Shown here: positions 1 to 11,324 of the stretch, one piece after another
How the letters are laid out: each line of letters starts with the position of its first letter
How positions within the stretch are numbered: the stretch's first letter is position 1
Source: Lucifuga dentata
Taxonomy: Eukaryota > Chordata > Actinopteri > Ophidiiformes > Bythitidae
Length of the DNA: 64,000 bases
Assembly: GCA_014773175.1 (NCBI GenBank)
Contig: VXCM01005082.1
Span: 1-64,000, forward strand
Reading direction: 5' to 3'
Position numbers and translations under genes: made by a program
Notes under the pieces: generated by a model
Told to the model about the DNA's origin: nothing
What the model saw: the letters and a program-made list of their open reading frames with translations, nothing else
The model's database searches: none

Positions 1-129
1 TGATGAATTTGGGTAATTGCAAAAACGCTACAGAAAATTCAAAACACACTATTACAAAAAAGATTTGGGGCTGTATGGAAAACATCCAGGGCTTAAGCCC
101 CATAAGCCCACCCCTAGCACCGCCCCTGC
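1..129. mobile_element. End of a hAT-like repeat
   Basis: The window opens inside an interspersed repeat that ends at ccctagcaccgcccctg (about 113-129). Read from the other strand the terminus is CAGGGGCGGTGC, the kind of CAGGGG end common in hAT transposons. The other end lies outside the window, so the target duplication cannot be checked. Confidence 0.4.
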
Positions 130-866
130 TGGTAAACATAGTGCAACAGATGCTATAACAGCTACATTTCTGATCGGGAGGAAAAGCTGTTAATCTGGAC
201 GCACGAAGCAGCTTCAGATCTGCAGTTTTGGTTGTTATTTTGAAAGACATAATTCTAAACTTATTTATTTATATATTATGTCTTATTTCGTGAATTTATC
301 TTTTTACTTTTTATTTCATTTTACTTTTGCTTTTATTGCTACGTTTCAACAACCAAAACTAAAAAAATCTGCAAGTGCTTCATATATTCAGGCAGCATTT
401 TTCTGTGTATTTTCTATCTGTGTTTCCTTATGTTGTTTATGTTCCTTTTAGCGGTTTTTTTTGTCATAAACAAACTTGTTTGTTTTGTTTATGTTGACAT
501 GTTTACATCATTTCAAACCTGTTTTACATGTGCCCCCATTTCTCTCCTCAACCCCCCCCCCCCCNTGACTTTGTCATATGGCTCTTGCATGGTGCTGATG
601 ATGTCGTCTTCGCTGGTGAACAGAAGGTAATTTTTTTTTTTTTAATTTAGTTTGAGATAATTAAATCAACATTTGAAAAATCAGATTCATATCTCGGACT
701 TTTTAACACTTTTCGTTTTATTTGGCCATTTTTCATCCATCCTAACCTGTAAACTAAACATCAAAGCACCCATCTGAAGACTGCTCGTACTTCTGTCTCT
801 GTTAGCTGAAGGTTATCATTTTGGTTTGTTGTCTGTCACAGTCACAAAATAATAACTATAATAATA
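130..866. other. Intronic or intergenic AT-rich stretch, no gene seen
   Basis: Low-complexity AT-rich sequence with a C run ending in an N at 565. A short open stretch near 570-627 ends in AG|GTAATT but has no match to an NCAM1 exon that I know. Nothing else supportable. Confidence 0.5.
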
Positions 867-1355
867 TTAAAGGACCATGCCATCTATTTTGCATGTTTGA
901 GCCTAATATATTCAATTTTCATGCATGTTACATTACTGACAATCATTTCCCAAAGGATAAAACTGTATTTCAGCTTTCCTGATGTTTTGCAAAATCTCTC
1001 AATCTTTCAAAATCAAATATTCAAGTGATACACCCACCTTAAAAATCCATGTTTCTCCTGCTAATAGTTACACAGCCTTATGAAGTCATGGTCCTTTAAA
1101 TTTTTCCATAAATGCAGGTCTTCTTTTGGGACTATATTTCCTGGTGGAGGCATACATTCACTCCATGCTTTTTATTGAGCTTAAATGCTAAAATTACATA
1201 ACTTCTAAAAAACCCTGAATACACGTCTTGTTGGTGATGATGGATTACCTATCCCAAGAACGTTTCAAGTATCAACAAGTTGATTTTAATAGCGTATCAG
1301 AATGAACTGAAACCATTTGGCTCAAACATGTAAAATGGGTGGTATGGTCCTTTAA
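867..1355. mobile_element. TTAA-flanked miniature inverted-repeat element, copy A
   Basis: Begins TTAA|AGGACCATGCC and ends GGTATGGTCCT|TTAA. Left end carries the family sequence GCATGTTTGAGCCTAATATA; the right end is its reverse complement but internally shortened (deleted between about 1310 and 1317). Length about 489 bases including the TTAA copies. The 4-base TTAA duplication with AG...CT ends suits a non-autonomous Kolobok- or piggyBac-type element; the AG/CT termini lean to Kolobok, by my recollection of that superfamily. Confidence 0.8.
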
Positions 1356-1661
1356 GTCTCATAGAAAATGGAATCATATATTTTACTCCTCTAATACTGG
1401 TAAGATAGTTTGATTTGTCATTTCGTAGCGCTGCAGCTGTTCTCATAGTACAGAGGAAGTCTGATTCACAATACAAGACTTTCCAAATCCTCACACATAA
1501 CGACATGAAACTATAAATCTCACACATTTTATCCTCACACACACTTAAAACAGCTCAACACTGATACAGTATTATCTGTCTGTTGCTAGATTAAATTGCA
1601 TGTATATAAAAAATGGTTGTGCCAATCTTGGCATATACCACAACTATATATGCAGACAGAA

Positions 1662-1883
1662 AAAAAANAAAAAAAAAAAAAAAAAAACAGCTCAACATTC
1701 ACAGATTCCATTCACAATCAAGCAGAGACCAGATTCTCAAAACTGCAAATCTCACAAGATCTCTCAAGATCAAACCACATCAAACGTGACTTTGGGTTAA
1801 ACAAACATGGCAGATGATGCAGCGATGCTAAGTGTTGTGCTTTTTTTTTTTTTTTTTTTTTTNTTTTTTTTTTTTTTTTTTTG
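1662..1883. repeat. Poly(A) and poly(T) tracts, each broken by an N
   Basis: A-run at about 1661-1687 (N at 1668) and T-run at about 1841-1882 (N at 1863), with unique sequence between them. The true lengths are unknown and the Ns probably mark contig ends that stopped in homopolymer. Confidence 0.8.
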
Positions 1884-2104
1884 CACTGAAAAGTAAAACA
1901 TAAGATAATGGATGCAGTCATGGAGTCTTAAGGGAACATGATCAGTGCATGTTTAGACACGTATCAGCCAGAAATCAACATGTTGATCTTCCATTTCTGA
2001 AATCCATTGTTTTTTTACACTTTGCAGATGCCGTCATGTTTGTTCTTACGTATATAACTTATTTCATTTCAGTCAGCTCATTACGTTCAATTTAAGCAGC
2101 AGCC

Positions 2105-2963
2105 TTAAAGGACCATACTGACAATTGTGCATGTTTGAGCCAAATACAGTATATACAATCCGTATACATGTTACGTTACTGACAACCAGGATCGGATTAG
2201 GAGCCTAATTTATTTTTAGCAGGAATTTAAGGTGGTGGTGTGGGGGATGTCTGTAATTGTCCGCTATTTCTCCACACCAGCCTTTCTCTGTTTAGAATCC
2301 ATTTTTCATCTAAGCATCAACTGATTTAATATACATTTTTGAAAAATGGTGTTTGCTTAGTTTAAATGAATTTTAATTAATATTATATTGTGCAGTTAAA
2401 AGGCCACAGGCCCACGTCTCCCGATGGCCAGTCCAACCCTGCTGACAACCATTTCCCAAAATATACTGCTTTATCTGTAAATTTCATTTTTTTTTTTTTT
2501 TTTTTTGCCTTCCATTGGTTTCATTTCATTCCAAAATGCTAAAAAAATCAACTTGTAGAGACTTGAAACACGTCTGAGATAAATAATCCATCACAGTGAG
2601 CACATCTGTTAGCTTATTTTGCTGAAGTAACTTTATTTAACTGATCCAACACAGAGCTGCACGAAAGACGAAGTATGTCTCCACAAGGAAATATAGTCCC
2701 AGGACAAAACAGCTTTTACAGAGCAATTAAAAAGACCGTGCCTTCTGCAGTCCTGCGTAAATGTTATCAGGCAAAACCTTGAATTTTAATGTGTGTGTAT
2801 CCCTGACCATTTGATTTTGAAAGCTTAGAGGATTTGAAAAAATAACAGGAAAACTAAAATACGGTTTTATGTTTTGGAAATTGTGAGTAATGTAACATGT
2901 ATGCAGGTTGTATATACTGTATATTGGGCTCAAACATGCAGGATCACCGGTATGATCCTTTAA
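2105..2963. mobile_element. TTAA-flanked element, sister family, copy B (interrupted)
   Basis: Starts TTAA|AGGACCATACTGACAATT and ends CCGGTATGATCCT|TTAA. It resembles copy K at 29057-29624 (GTGCATGTTTGAGCCCAATA, ACATGTTACATT) more than the main family, so this is a second, diverged family. A hAT-like element is inserted at 2187-2441. Confidence 0.75.
2187..2441. mobile_element. hAT-like MITE nested in copy B, 8-bp target duplication
   Basis: The 255-base insert begins CAGGATCGGATTAGGAGCC and ends GGCCAGTCCAACCCTG (reverse: CAGGGTTGGACTGGCC), giving imperfect terminal repeats. It is flanked on both sides by CTGACAAC (2179-2186 and 2442-2449), exactly at a site that is uninterrupted in other copies of the host element. 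An 8-base duplication plus CAGGG ends indicates the hAT superfamily. A related copy is at 59085-59218 and a fragment lies at about 36128-36206. Confidence 0.85.
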
Positions 2964-3607
2964 ACTGTCTGCAATCTGCATCACACACTTTTGAATGCAG
3001 TGGTCTAACTTACCCATGATGCACTGCGGCTCAGAGTGTTTAAGTGAACAAACTAACAGCATTACTGCACGCATGCAAGCTTGTGTTTCCTTTTTCCTTC
3101 AGTCCTTCATCCTCTGTCCACCGTCCCCTATCCCCTCACATCAGGCTGTCTGCATGTCTGTCTTCTGCTGTCTTCTTAACACGTTATTCACATGTAATCA
3201 TAAAGAAACATATATTCACTGCATACAGTGTAGGAGATGTTGCGTTCAGTTGATGTGACAGCGTTCAGCATTTAAAATATACTGAAGAGGTTTAAAACCA
3301 GGTGGAAAAAACACTGGGTTCTAAGTTTAATCTTAGAAATCTGAGGGAAAAAATCAGAACTCAGATTCAGATTTTCTCAGAACACAATAATATATTTTCT
3401 AGCTGAGTGGGTTTATTATTGATCACTAACATGTGAAGTAAACACAGTTTCAAACATCATCAGATTTCATACTGATGAAATTTACCATCAAACTGAAACA
3501 CGTGTTAATATTTGTATGACGGTGTGTTTTATGAATCACTTCCCCAACATGTATACAAGGAAATACCATAGTAACGCCTCCTTCAAGGTAAACGCTAAAA
3601 GATGCCA

Positions 3608-4977
3608 CACTGTAAAGCATTTCAGGGTGGTTCAACTTAAAAACATAAGTTCCCTTGCTGCCTTGAAAATGTGAGTTCACTCAACATAAAAATCTCTTTG
3701 TTTCAATTGAAAAACTTAAGTTGAATAAGTTAGTTAAACTAATACCTTTGCATTGTGTCAATGTGTTATTTCAAGTTGTCAAAGTTGATTCAACTTGTGA
3801 ACAGTAATTTATTTGACTTGATTATCTTAGTTAAAACAATGAATTATTTCTATTATCCATGAGACAAACCCCACTGCATTAGGTCAAGTGAACGTAAATT
3901 CCTGCACTGTAAACCCACATTAGTTCAATCTACTCAAAAAATTTGTGGAAACCGATTACCTCAAAAAAGTTGAGTTTCCAAACTTAATAATTAAACTTTA
4001 GCCTTTATTTATGCAGGGGTAGCTCACTGAGCATTGAATGCCCTTTTGCGGGAATGCCCTGCTCACACACCTATCAGTATGTAAAGAGTGTAGAGAAAGA
4101 CTGCTCAGTGAACAAAATGAAACTCTTTGCTGAGTGAAAAGTCCCTCATTTAAAGCTTATTAAAGCTTCAACAACAAGAGGGTGATATCAGAAACTGACA
4201 GCAGCATGCAGCAGGGAGGTCACTAACAAAAAAGACACTCTTTCTGATGGCTACACACCAAAAAGTAGAAAGCATTTCAAATGTAACTCAAACTGCTACA
4301 GCAACAAATAAACTTTCACAAAGCTATAACATTTACAAAAAGGATTATAACAGATATTTACAACAGAAATATTTCCAACAGAACTAGAACTCAAAGCATG
4401 TAACAATGCTGCAAGGCATGCTGGGAGAATCACAGCAGAGTCACGTGTGTCATTTAACTCAAAACAATTGATCATTAGTACTCTAAACCAGCCTAAACTC
4501 CTGCAATAGTTGAGTTGTATTAACTTTTGCAAGGCTTTTAAGGAATACTCAAAAACCTTCCTTCCTTACTCAGTTTTTCTGAGTGGAGTATTGGGATTTA
4601 CAGTGTACCAAAATATGTGTTTATGTCATTTATTGATTATCTTAAGTTGGTTTGTACTACATTTCGTGGTGCAATGATATGGCAAAGCTGAATTCCCCAG
4701 CTAAAAATTCATGGCGCCTTAATTTTTTTTGATTTCCCCTGTTTTTTTTGTTTTGTTTTGTTTTGTTTTTTTAAACCTGATAACTTAAAAAAGTAAGTTG
4801 AATGAACACTGACAACAGTATTCAACTTTCTAATAGTCAAGACAACAGATGATTTTAAGTTCATTTTCTCTAAATCTTAGATATTTGAGTGCAACTTCCA
4901 AAACTTATCATGATTATTTGAGTTAAAGAGAAGAAATAAGTTCACATAACTAAAGAGGGCTGTTGTGTTTTACAGTG
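3608..4977. mobile_element. Inverted-repeat element with CACTGTAAA ends, with a second one inside
   Basis: Outer ends CACTGTAAAGC (3608) and TTTTACAGTG (to 4977). An inner pair, CACTGTAAACCCA at 3905 and TGGGATTTACAGTG ending 4605, has a longer match. The body is rich in AAGTTGAAT/ACTTAAGTT-like words typical of a common fish MITE group. I see no clear target duplication, so boundaries are approximate. Confidence 0.5.
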
Positions 4978-5879
4978 CAATAACAGACATTTATGAAAGA
5001 GGGAACGTGGTCGCGTGAGGATATTCCTCTAATTGTCATGTTAAACCTGCTGCTGTGTTTTATAAATTACCCCCGTAGTCTCTAAATGGTAAAGATTCTG
5101 TATTTGCATGTAATATTTATACTAGTTTTGTAAAATGTCACGCATATAGTTCCAGAAATAGAAGTGAAAAGAGGTCTAAAGTAGGACAATATGATGAATT
5201 ACAAATATATTACTGATAGATGAAAGTTAAAGTCTTTAGTTTTATTATCAGGATGTATATTTATTTCAGCAGTTATTGTTGCATCAATTCAAACAGCTGA
5301 GATCCAAACTTGAAAATTTTTCCAAAATGTCCAAACTGAAGTAAAGCAGCGGTTCTGTAAGATACAGCATGTTTTTCCTCTTTTTTTAATAACTGATGTT
5401 TAGTCCTAACAAACTGCTGCTCAATGTACGCTGGAAGCTGGACTGCATGTTATATTCAGTTCTGCTATAAATAACACCACACTACATGTGTGTGCGTTAC
5501 ATGCCTCAGATTTCCAGCCTGCATGGAGGAGCTTCTCACGCTAACGAGCCTTTTCTCTGAGCCTCAGGAAAAAGTCATCTAACGTGGATGTCCATGCTGC
5601 ATATCTGTGTATTCGTAGCACCACCTTACTGCTGCTGCTCACTAACATTCTGACTCACTGTCTGCTGGATGCATTTTTCAGAGAGTGCTTTGAGGTGATA
5701 AAAAGCCTGAATGTAAATTCATGTACCTATAATCACTAACATGATGTCTGAAATGTAGAATATTGAGTTTGGGAATGTGAGCACTTATTTGAAATGTCAG
5801 ACATGCAATGCTGATTTTGTTTTTTCTTATACACAAAGGTTAAAGATACGTACATTATCCAGATCAAGAAAGACACATG

Positions 5880-6470
5880 TTAAAGGACCATACCATCCAT
5901 TTTGCACGTTGAGCCTAATATATTCAATTTTCGTACAGTACATGTTACGTTACTGACAATCATTTCCCAAAGGATAAAACCGTATTTCAGCTTTCCTGAT
6001 ATTTTGTAAAATCTCTTAATCTTTCAAAATCAAATATTCAAGTGATACACCCACCTTAAAAATCCATGTTTCTCCTGCTAATAGTTACACAGCCTTATGA
6101 AGTCACGGTCCTTTAAATTTTTCCATAAACGCAGGTCTTCTTTTGGGACTATATTCCCCGGTGGAGGCATACATTCACTCCACGCTTTTTATTGAGCTTA
6201 AACACTAAAATTACATAACTTCTAAAAAAACCTGAATACACGTCTTGTTGGTGATGATGGATTACCTATCCCAAGAACGTTTACAGTATCAACAAGTTGA
6301 TTTTAATAGCAGAATGAACTGAAACCAATGGAGGTCTGGAAGGTAGGAAAAACATTTTTAATTCACCGTTCCAGTAGTATGCTTTGGGAAATGATTGTCA
6401 GTAACGTTACATGTATGAAAATTGAATATATTAGGCTCAAACATGCAAAATGGGTGGTATGGTCCTTTAA
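5880..6470. mobile_element. TTAA-flanked miniature element, copy C (best complete copy)
   Basis: 591 bases including TTAA on both sides. The left ~90 bases (AGGACCATACCATCC, GAGCCTAATATATTC, GTTACTGACAATC) are the reverse complement of the right end (to GGTGGTATGGTCCT), so the terminal inverted repeats are long. There is no ORF of note. An internal GAAGTCACGGTCCTTTAA at 6102-6119 looks like a second element end. Confidence 0.85.
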
Positions 6471-7014
6471 TATAGGGTGTAAAAGCAGGTGTGATCTGAC
6501 AAACTGCATTCAGATCTGCTTCTCCTTCACACTGTGATCACATCTCAGTCACAAATATCCAGATGTAAATTCCAGCTAGAACTCGTGAGGCAAAATCCAT
6601 ACATATCAAAATGCCTGCCTGCTTTTGTTGATAAAGTTATTTTGAATCAGGAGTTATGATGTACCTGCACCTGGAACATGGACAGTGAGAGTCCACACAA
6701 AAAAAAAAAAGTTTTTAGCATGGAGCAAAGAGGAAACATGAACGAATGTACATGAAACAAAAATGAGCCCCTGCTGAGATCCAATCAGATTGCAGGAAGA
6801 ATCCAGGTAACCAGATGTCAGATGTCTTTTTGTATGCAGATGCAGAGATCATAATTTGTTAAAAGTGTAAATGGGCTCTTCTTGATTGTCTGTGGGGCTT
6901 GAGTTTCCCAGCTACATACCTTCAGAATGCAACGCTGAACAGATGCCCAGCTAATGACTGCTTTGCAAGTTTCAGGGGCTTGTGTGCTGAACATAATTTA
7001 AATGAGTGTCAAAC

Positions 7015-7015
<1 letters not shown>

Positions 7016-7060
<45 letters not shown>

Positions 7061-7085
7061 ACATATGCTTGGAGAAACTGNAAAC

Positions 7086-7143
<58 letters not shown>
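7016..7143. repeat. (ATT)n microsatellite split by N, with duplicated flank
   Basis: Two ATT runs on either side of N (7081). The left flank aaact and the right flank aaacatatgcttggagaaac both occur twice, so this may be one microsatellite locus represented twice. Confidence 0.8.
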
Positions 7144-8184
7144 ACATATGCTTGGAGAAACTGGTCAGAAATATTGTAAAGTACACTGTGCATTCACAAT
7201 TTATACAGTAGTTAATGGCTATAATGGACAAAACGCTGAAACTATCAGCATGGTCCTTTAACCGTAACATAATTAAAGGATTGATGACTGTATGAATGCA
7301 CAGTTGCCTGAATCAATGATGAAAACATTTAGCATGTCTGATGCCTAAAAAAACTCAAAGTTGAGGCAAAGAAAAAGGTAGCCCTGAGAGTAATTTTATA
7401 TCATGTTTTTTTTTTTCCTCATGGCTTAATACCTTGACACATTTGTGATTTCATATGTATGTAAAGGGGTTTTTACTTGTAGAATAAGCCTTTAGTGCAT
7501 CCAGCTATGATGCCACCATATATGTACTATTTATCAGGCAGATCAGAAGAAGACTGGAGTGATAAAGCAGCAGATGTATCACACATTGCTGCATTTGTTG
7601 ACAGTATGAGGCTGTAACGCCCTGCTTTAGTCTTTTAGTAACAGGACTAAACGTGCAGAACCAACACACACATAATTGATGAGTTTTGGTTGTTGGTCTC
7701 CTCCCTTGCTGCCTTGTGGCATGAGTGTAAAATCATCCCCACACGCACACAATACATCCCGCTCACCAGATTATGATGTTATTAACAATCATAGAGTAAC
7801 ATGTTCAATCAAGACATGCCGGCTCATTATGCAGCAGCTCAGCAATAATTAGTCTGAAGGACAGAGTGCTTAACGACCTCACCGCCGTCCCTTTAAACAC
7901 AAACAAAACTCCATGTTACAGCTTTAAATGTGATTTCCAGAACAAGATACCTAATGGTTTCTGCTTGGATCTCAGTAGGCGGTTTGTTAGGTGGTTTCTG
8001 CTTCCTCTTTTGCTCCACGGACAAACTTTATAGATTAATTTAAAATACGTTTTTTGCCTGGACTGTCACTGAGTATGTTTACATGCACGCTGTACTCCAG
8101 TCATTTGTCTGTACTCCGATTAATGCAATAATGCTGGTAAGACGCGTACATGGATCATATTAATAGGACTCCATGGGACTGAAT

Positions 8185-8206
8185 ATACACACACACACAC
8201 ACACAA
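8185..8206. repeat. (AC)n microsatellite
   Basis: Short AC dinucleotide run about 80 bases upstream of the FnIII-2 exon acceptor. Confidence 0.8.
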
Positions 8207-8287
8207 AGAGTTTAGGCTACAAGAAGGATGACAGTGACCCTAGTTTTTCTGTTTCATAATCATGATTTCCTGGGTTGTCCTGTGCAG

Positions 8288-8412
8288 GAGAACCCAACGC
8301 TCCCAAGCTTGAGGTCAAATTGCCCCACAGGGGAAATTCCCTGAAAGTCAACTGGATCAAGCAGGATGACGGCGGTTCACCCATTACACATTACCTGGTC
8401 AGATACAAGGCT
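8288..8412 (+). CDS. ncam1: NCAM1 exon, first half of fibronectin type III domain 2
   Basis: This exon encodes 42 residues starting GEPNAPKLEVKLP and ending HYLVRYKA. It is the N-terminal half of the second FnIII domain of the neural cell adhesion molecule, a cell-surface protein of neurons and muscle that mediates homophilic adhesion and signals through FGF receptors. The match to the conserved vertebrate NCAM1 segment (GEP-APKLE, then IKQDDGGSPI-HYLVRY) is clear. The acceptor is tgtcctgtgcag ending at 8287 and the donor is gtgagt at 8413. The exon starts with the last two bases of a Gly codon and ends on a complete codon. The intron to the next exon is only 622 bp. Upstream exons (Ig domains, FnIII-1) are not seen in the first 8.3 kb. 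Confidence 0.95.
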
Positions 8413-9034
8413 GTGAGTATGCTGAGCCAGCAGGAAACCTGCTTCTGTTCTGCTCTGAAAGACTGAAGTAAAAGTTTAACAGACTGATTACAGGATGAGA
8501 TTTATGCATTATAGAAATGAAAATCAATCCAAAAATTCCTGTATTACTTGTGAAAGATTACAATTTTGTTCATTTTGGTCAATTCTTTACCTGACCTCTG
8601 ATAGAAGAAAAAGTGTCATAAAGATCTGAATTTAAATCAACACTGAATTTAGATCTCAAATCTAAATTCAGATCTCAAAATTCACCTTGCACATATTCAA
8701 AATGCAATATTCAGGTTGCTCAAATTCAATTTGAAAATATTCAGATTGAAAAACATTCAGTTTGAAAAGAAATTCAGTTTGAATTATCTCCTGGTAGCTT
8801 TGTTAGATATTGTTAGCTCCATTTAGCATTGCCACCTTTGTTCTGGCAAAATATGGGACAGGTCGGGGGGGGGTACCCGCTGATATTCTGTCTCCACTCA
8901 GACCTATATCTTGATTGAAATGTGGCACACTTGCAGACATCGTGAAAATATAAAAAAACAGTCCAAAGCAAACCAAAATCTCACTTGTTTGCCCACTTTT
9001 GAAGTTTCTGTATGTTTCTACATTTCTTCCTCAG

Positions 9035-9215
9035 AAGCACGTGTCTGACTGGAAACCGGAGATCCGCCTCCCTCACGGCAGCGAGTACGTGATGCTGAAC
9101 GGTCTGGAGTGGAACACGGAGTACGAGGTTTATGTGGTGGCAGAGAACCAGCAGGGCAGGTCCAAGCCTGGAATGATCTCTTTCAGAACAGCTACAGAGC
9201 CCACCACCATCCCAG
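9035..9215 (+). CDS. ncam1: NCAM1 exon, second half of fibronectin type III domain 2
   Basis: Encodes 60 residues plus one base, starting KHVSDWKPEIRLP and ending TATEPTTIP. It holds the C-terminal strands of FnIII-2, including the segment EVYVVAENQQGRSKP. In mammals the matching stretch (the FGL loop) contacts FGF receptor and overlaps a Walker-A-like motif. Here the mammalian Lys before Ser is Arg and the next-to-Lys Ala is Pro. The acceptor is a pyrimidine-rich tract ending cttcctcag at 9034; the donor is CAG|GTACC at 9216. The exon ends in phase 1, and the lone G joins AT of the transmembrane exon at 30573 to make Asp. In this gene family this is the branch point where GPI-anchored and transmembrane isoforms diverge. 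Confidence 0.95.
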
Positions 9216-9427
9216 GTACCATTACGTCACCCCTCCCCCAACATCCACACACACAACACACAGTAACCACGGTAAAGAGGGGCTTCCACCGTGACCCGAA
9301 ATACTCTTTCATTTGGGGGATGTAGTTATCCACATGGTACAGTCCATTTGAAACATGTCTCATTGACTCAGGGACTGTATTGTCAGCTGAGAAGCAAACA
9401 TGTTATAGGTTGGCGTGCTGTGTAGGT

Positions 9428-9923
9428 TTAAAGGACCATACTACCATTTGGCATGTTCGAGCCTAATATATTCAATTTTCATACATGTTATGTTACTGAC
9501 AATCATTTCCCAAAGGATAAAACCGTATTTCAGCTTTCCTGATATTTTGCTAAATCTCTTAATCTTTCAAAATCAAATATTCAAGTGATACACCCACCTT
9601 AAAAATCCATGTTTCTCCTGCTAATAGTTACACAGCCTTATGAAGTCACAGTCCTTTAAATTTTTCCATAAACACAGGTCTTCTTTTGGGACTATATTCC
9701 CCAGTGGAGGCATACATTCACTGCACGCTTTTTATTGAGCTTAAACGCTAAAATTACATAGCTTCTAAAAAATGAATACACGTCTTATTGGTGATGATGG
9801 ATTACGTTTCAAGTATCAACAAGTTGATTTTAATAGCAGAATGAACTGAAACCAATGGAGGTCTGGAAGGTAGGAAAAACATTTTTAATTTACCGTTCCA
9901 GTGATGGTGGTATGGTCCTTTAA
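9428..9923. mobile_element. TTAA-flanked miniature element, copy D
   Basis: TTAA|AGGACCATACTACC to TGGTATGGTCCT|TTAA; right inverted repeat is mostly deleted (jump from CCAGTGATGG to the terminus at about 9900). Same orientation as copy C. Confidence 0.8.
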
Positions 9924-10133
9924 AGTTATAAGAGACAAGACAGTCTCACAAAACAATGTGAAATGAGCACCAATGGTCTCTTCCTCCACCATAAAAAGAT
10001 TAGGTGACGCTGTGTAACATTTATTCACATGAAGGTTTAGCTAATGGCTAAAGTTTTGTTAAGACTGAGTCTGAGGTTCTTTTATTATTATTATTCTGCA
10101 GTAATAATGGCCAATAATCAGACTGAAAATGGA

Positions 10134-11324
10134 AATGAGTATTATGGGAAAGTGGAAGCTAGACTAAGGGCAGAAGTCAGCATTTCTGAGCAGCAGTATG
10201 GTTTCATGCCAAGGAAGAGTACTACAGATGCAGTATTTGCTTTGAGGATGTTGATAGAGAAGTACAGAGAAGGTCAGAGGGAGCTGCATTGTGCCTTTGT
10301 AGATCTAGAGAAAGCATATGACAGGGTGCCGAGAGAGGAACTGTGGTGTTGTATGAGGAAGTCTGGAGTGGCAGAGAAGTATGTTAGAGTGGTGCAGGAC
10401 ATGTATGAGAGCTGTAAGACAGTGGTGAGGTGTGCCGTAGGTGTGACAGAGGAGTTCAAGGTGGAAGTGGGACTACACCAAGGATCAGCTCTGAGCCCCT
10501 TCTTGTTTGCTGTAGTGATGGACAGGCTGACAGATGAGGTTAGACAAGAATCCCCTTGGACTATGATGTTTGCAGATGACATTGTGATCTGTAGTGAGAG
10601 CAGGGAGCAGGTGGAGGAAAACCTAGAGAGGTGGAGATATGCCCTGGAAAGGAGAGGAATGAAGGTTAGCCGCAGCAAGACAGAATACATGGCTGTGAAT
10701 GAGAGGGACTCAAGTGGAATGGTGAGGTTACAGGGAATAGAGATAAAGAAGGTGGAGGATTTTAAGTACTTAGGGTCCACAGTCCAGAGCAATGGAGAGT
10801 GTGGAAAAGAGGTGAAGAAACGTGTGCAAGCAGGTTGGAATGGGTGGAGAAAAGTGTCAGGTGTGATGTGTGACAAAAGAGTCTCGGCAAGAATGAAAGG
10901 AAAGGTGTACAAAACGGTGGTGAGACCAGCGATGTTGTATGGCTTAGAGACAGTGGCACTGAGGAAAAGACAGGAGGCAGAGCTAGAGGTAGCAGAGACT
11001 AAAATGCTGAGGTTCTCTTTGGGAGTGACGAGGATGGATAGGATCAGGAACGAGTACATCAGAGGGACAGCGCATGTTAGATGTTTTGGAGATAAAGTCA
11101 GAGAGGCCAGACTGAGATGGTTTGGACATGTACAGAGGAGGGATAGTGAACATATCGGTAGAAGGATGCTGAGGTTGGAACTGCCAGGCAGGAGGCCTAG
11201 AGGAAGACCAAAGAGGAGATTTATGGATGTAGTGAAAGAGGACATGAAGTTAGTTGGTGTGAGAGAAGAGGAGGCAGAGGATAGGGTTAGATGGAGGCAG
11301 ATGATTCGCTGTGGTGACCCCTGA
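10134..11324 (+). CDS. LINE reverse transcriptase, endonuclease missing
   Basis: An uninterrupted frame of nearly 400 residues, truncated at its 5' end by the insertion event. Motifs seen in order: QYGFMPRKSTTDAVF, FVDLEKAYDRVPRE, LHQGSALSPFLFAVVMD, and the catalytic box MFADDIVIC, then SKTEYM and KYLGSTVQSNGECGKEVKKR. The C-terminal part has RLRWFGHVQRR and RPRGRPKRRFMD, ending RWRQMIRCGDP. The frame upstream to 10044 is host intron that happens to be open. No stop or frameshift suggests a recent insertion, but without endonuclease and promoter it should not be mobile on its own. Confidence 0.85.
   Translation, partial: NEYYGKVEARLRAEVSISEQQYGFMPRKSTTDAVFALRMLIEKYREGQRELHCAFVDLEKAYDRVPREELWCCMRKSGVAEKYVRVVQDMYESCKTVVRCAVGVTEEFKVEVGLHQGSALSPFLFAVVMDRLTDEVRQESPWTMMFADDIVICSESREQVEENLERWRYALERRGMKVSRSKTEYMAVNERDSSGMVRLQGIEIKKVEDFKYLGSTVQSNGECGKEVKKRVQAGWNGWRKVSGVMCDKRVSARMKGKVYKTVVRPAMLYGLETVALRKRQEAELEVAETKMLRFSLGVTRMDRIRNEYIRGTAHVRCFGDKVREARLRWFGHVQRRDSEHIGRRMLRLELPGRRPRGRPKRRFMDVVKEDMKLVGVREEEAEDRVRWRQMIRCGDP

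Noticed and set aside
571..629. Possible small exon ending AG|GTAATT
   Set aside because: The reading does not match NCAM1 FnIII-1 or the muscle-specific exons as I know them, and the N-bearing C run before it makes a poor acceptor.
7002..7270. Open frames of poly-Ile, poly-Leu or poly-Asn
   Set aside because: Produced by the ATT microsatellite and not by coding sequence.
9130..9363. Minus-strand open frame over the FnIII-2 exon
   Set aside because: It is a shadow of the NCAM1 exon on the other strand and has no domain or splice context.
10274..11245. Long minus-strand open frame (323 residues) opposite the LINE
   Set aside because: Ser/Leu/Pro-rich antisense shadow of the reverse-transcriptase frame; no domain seen.
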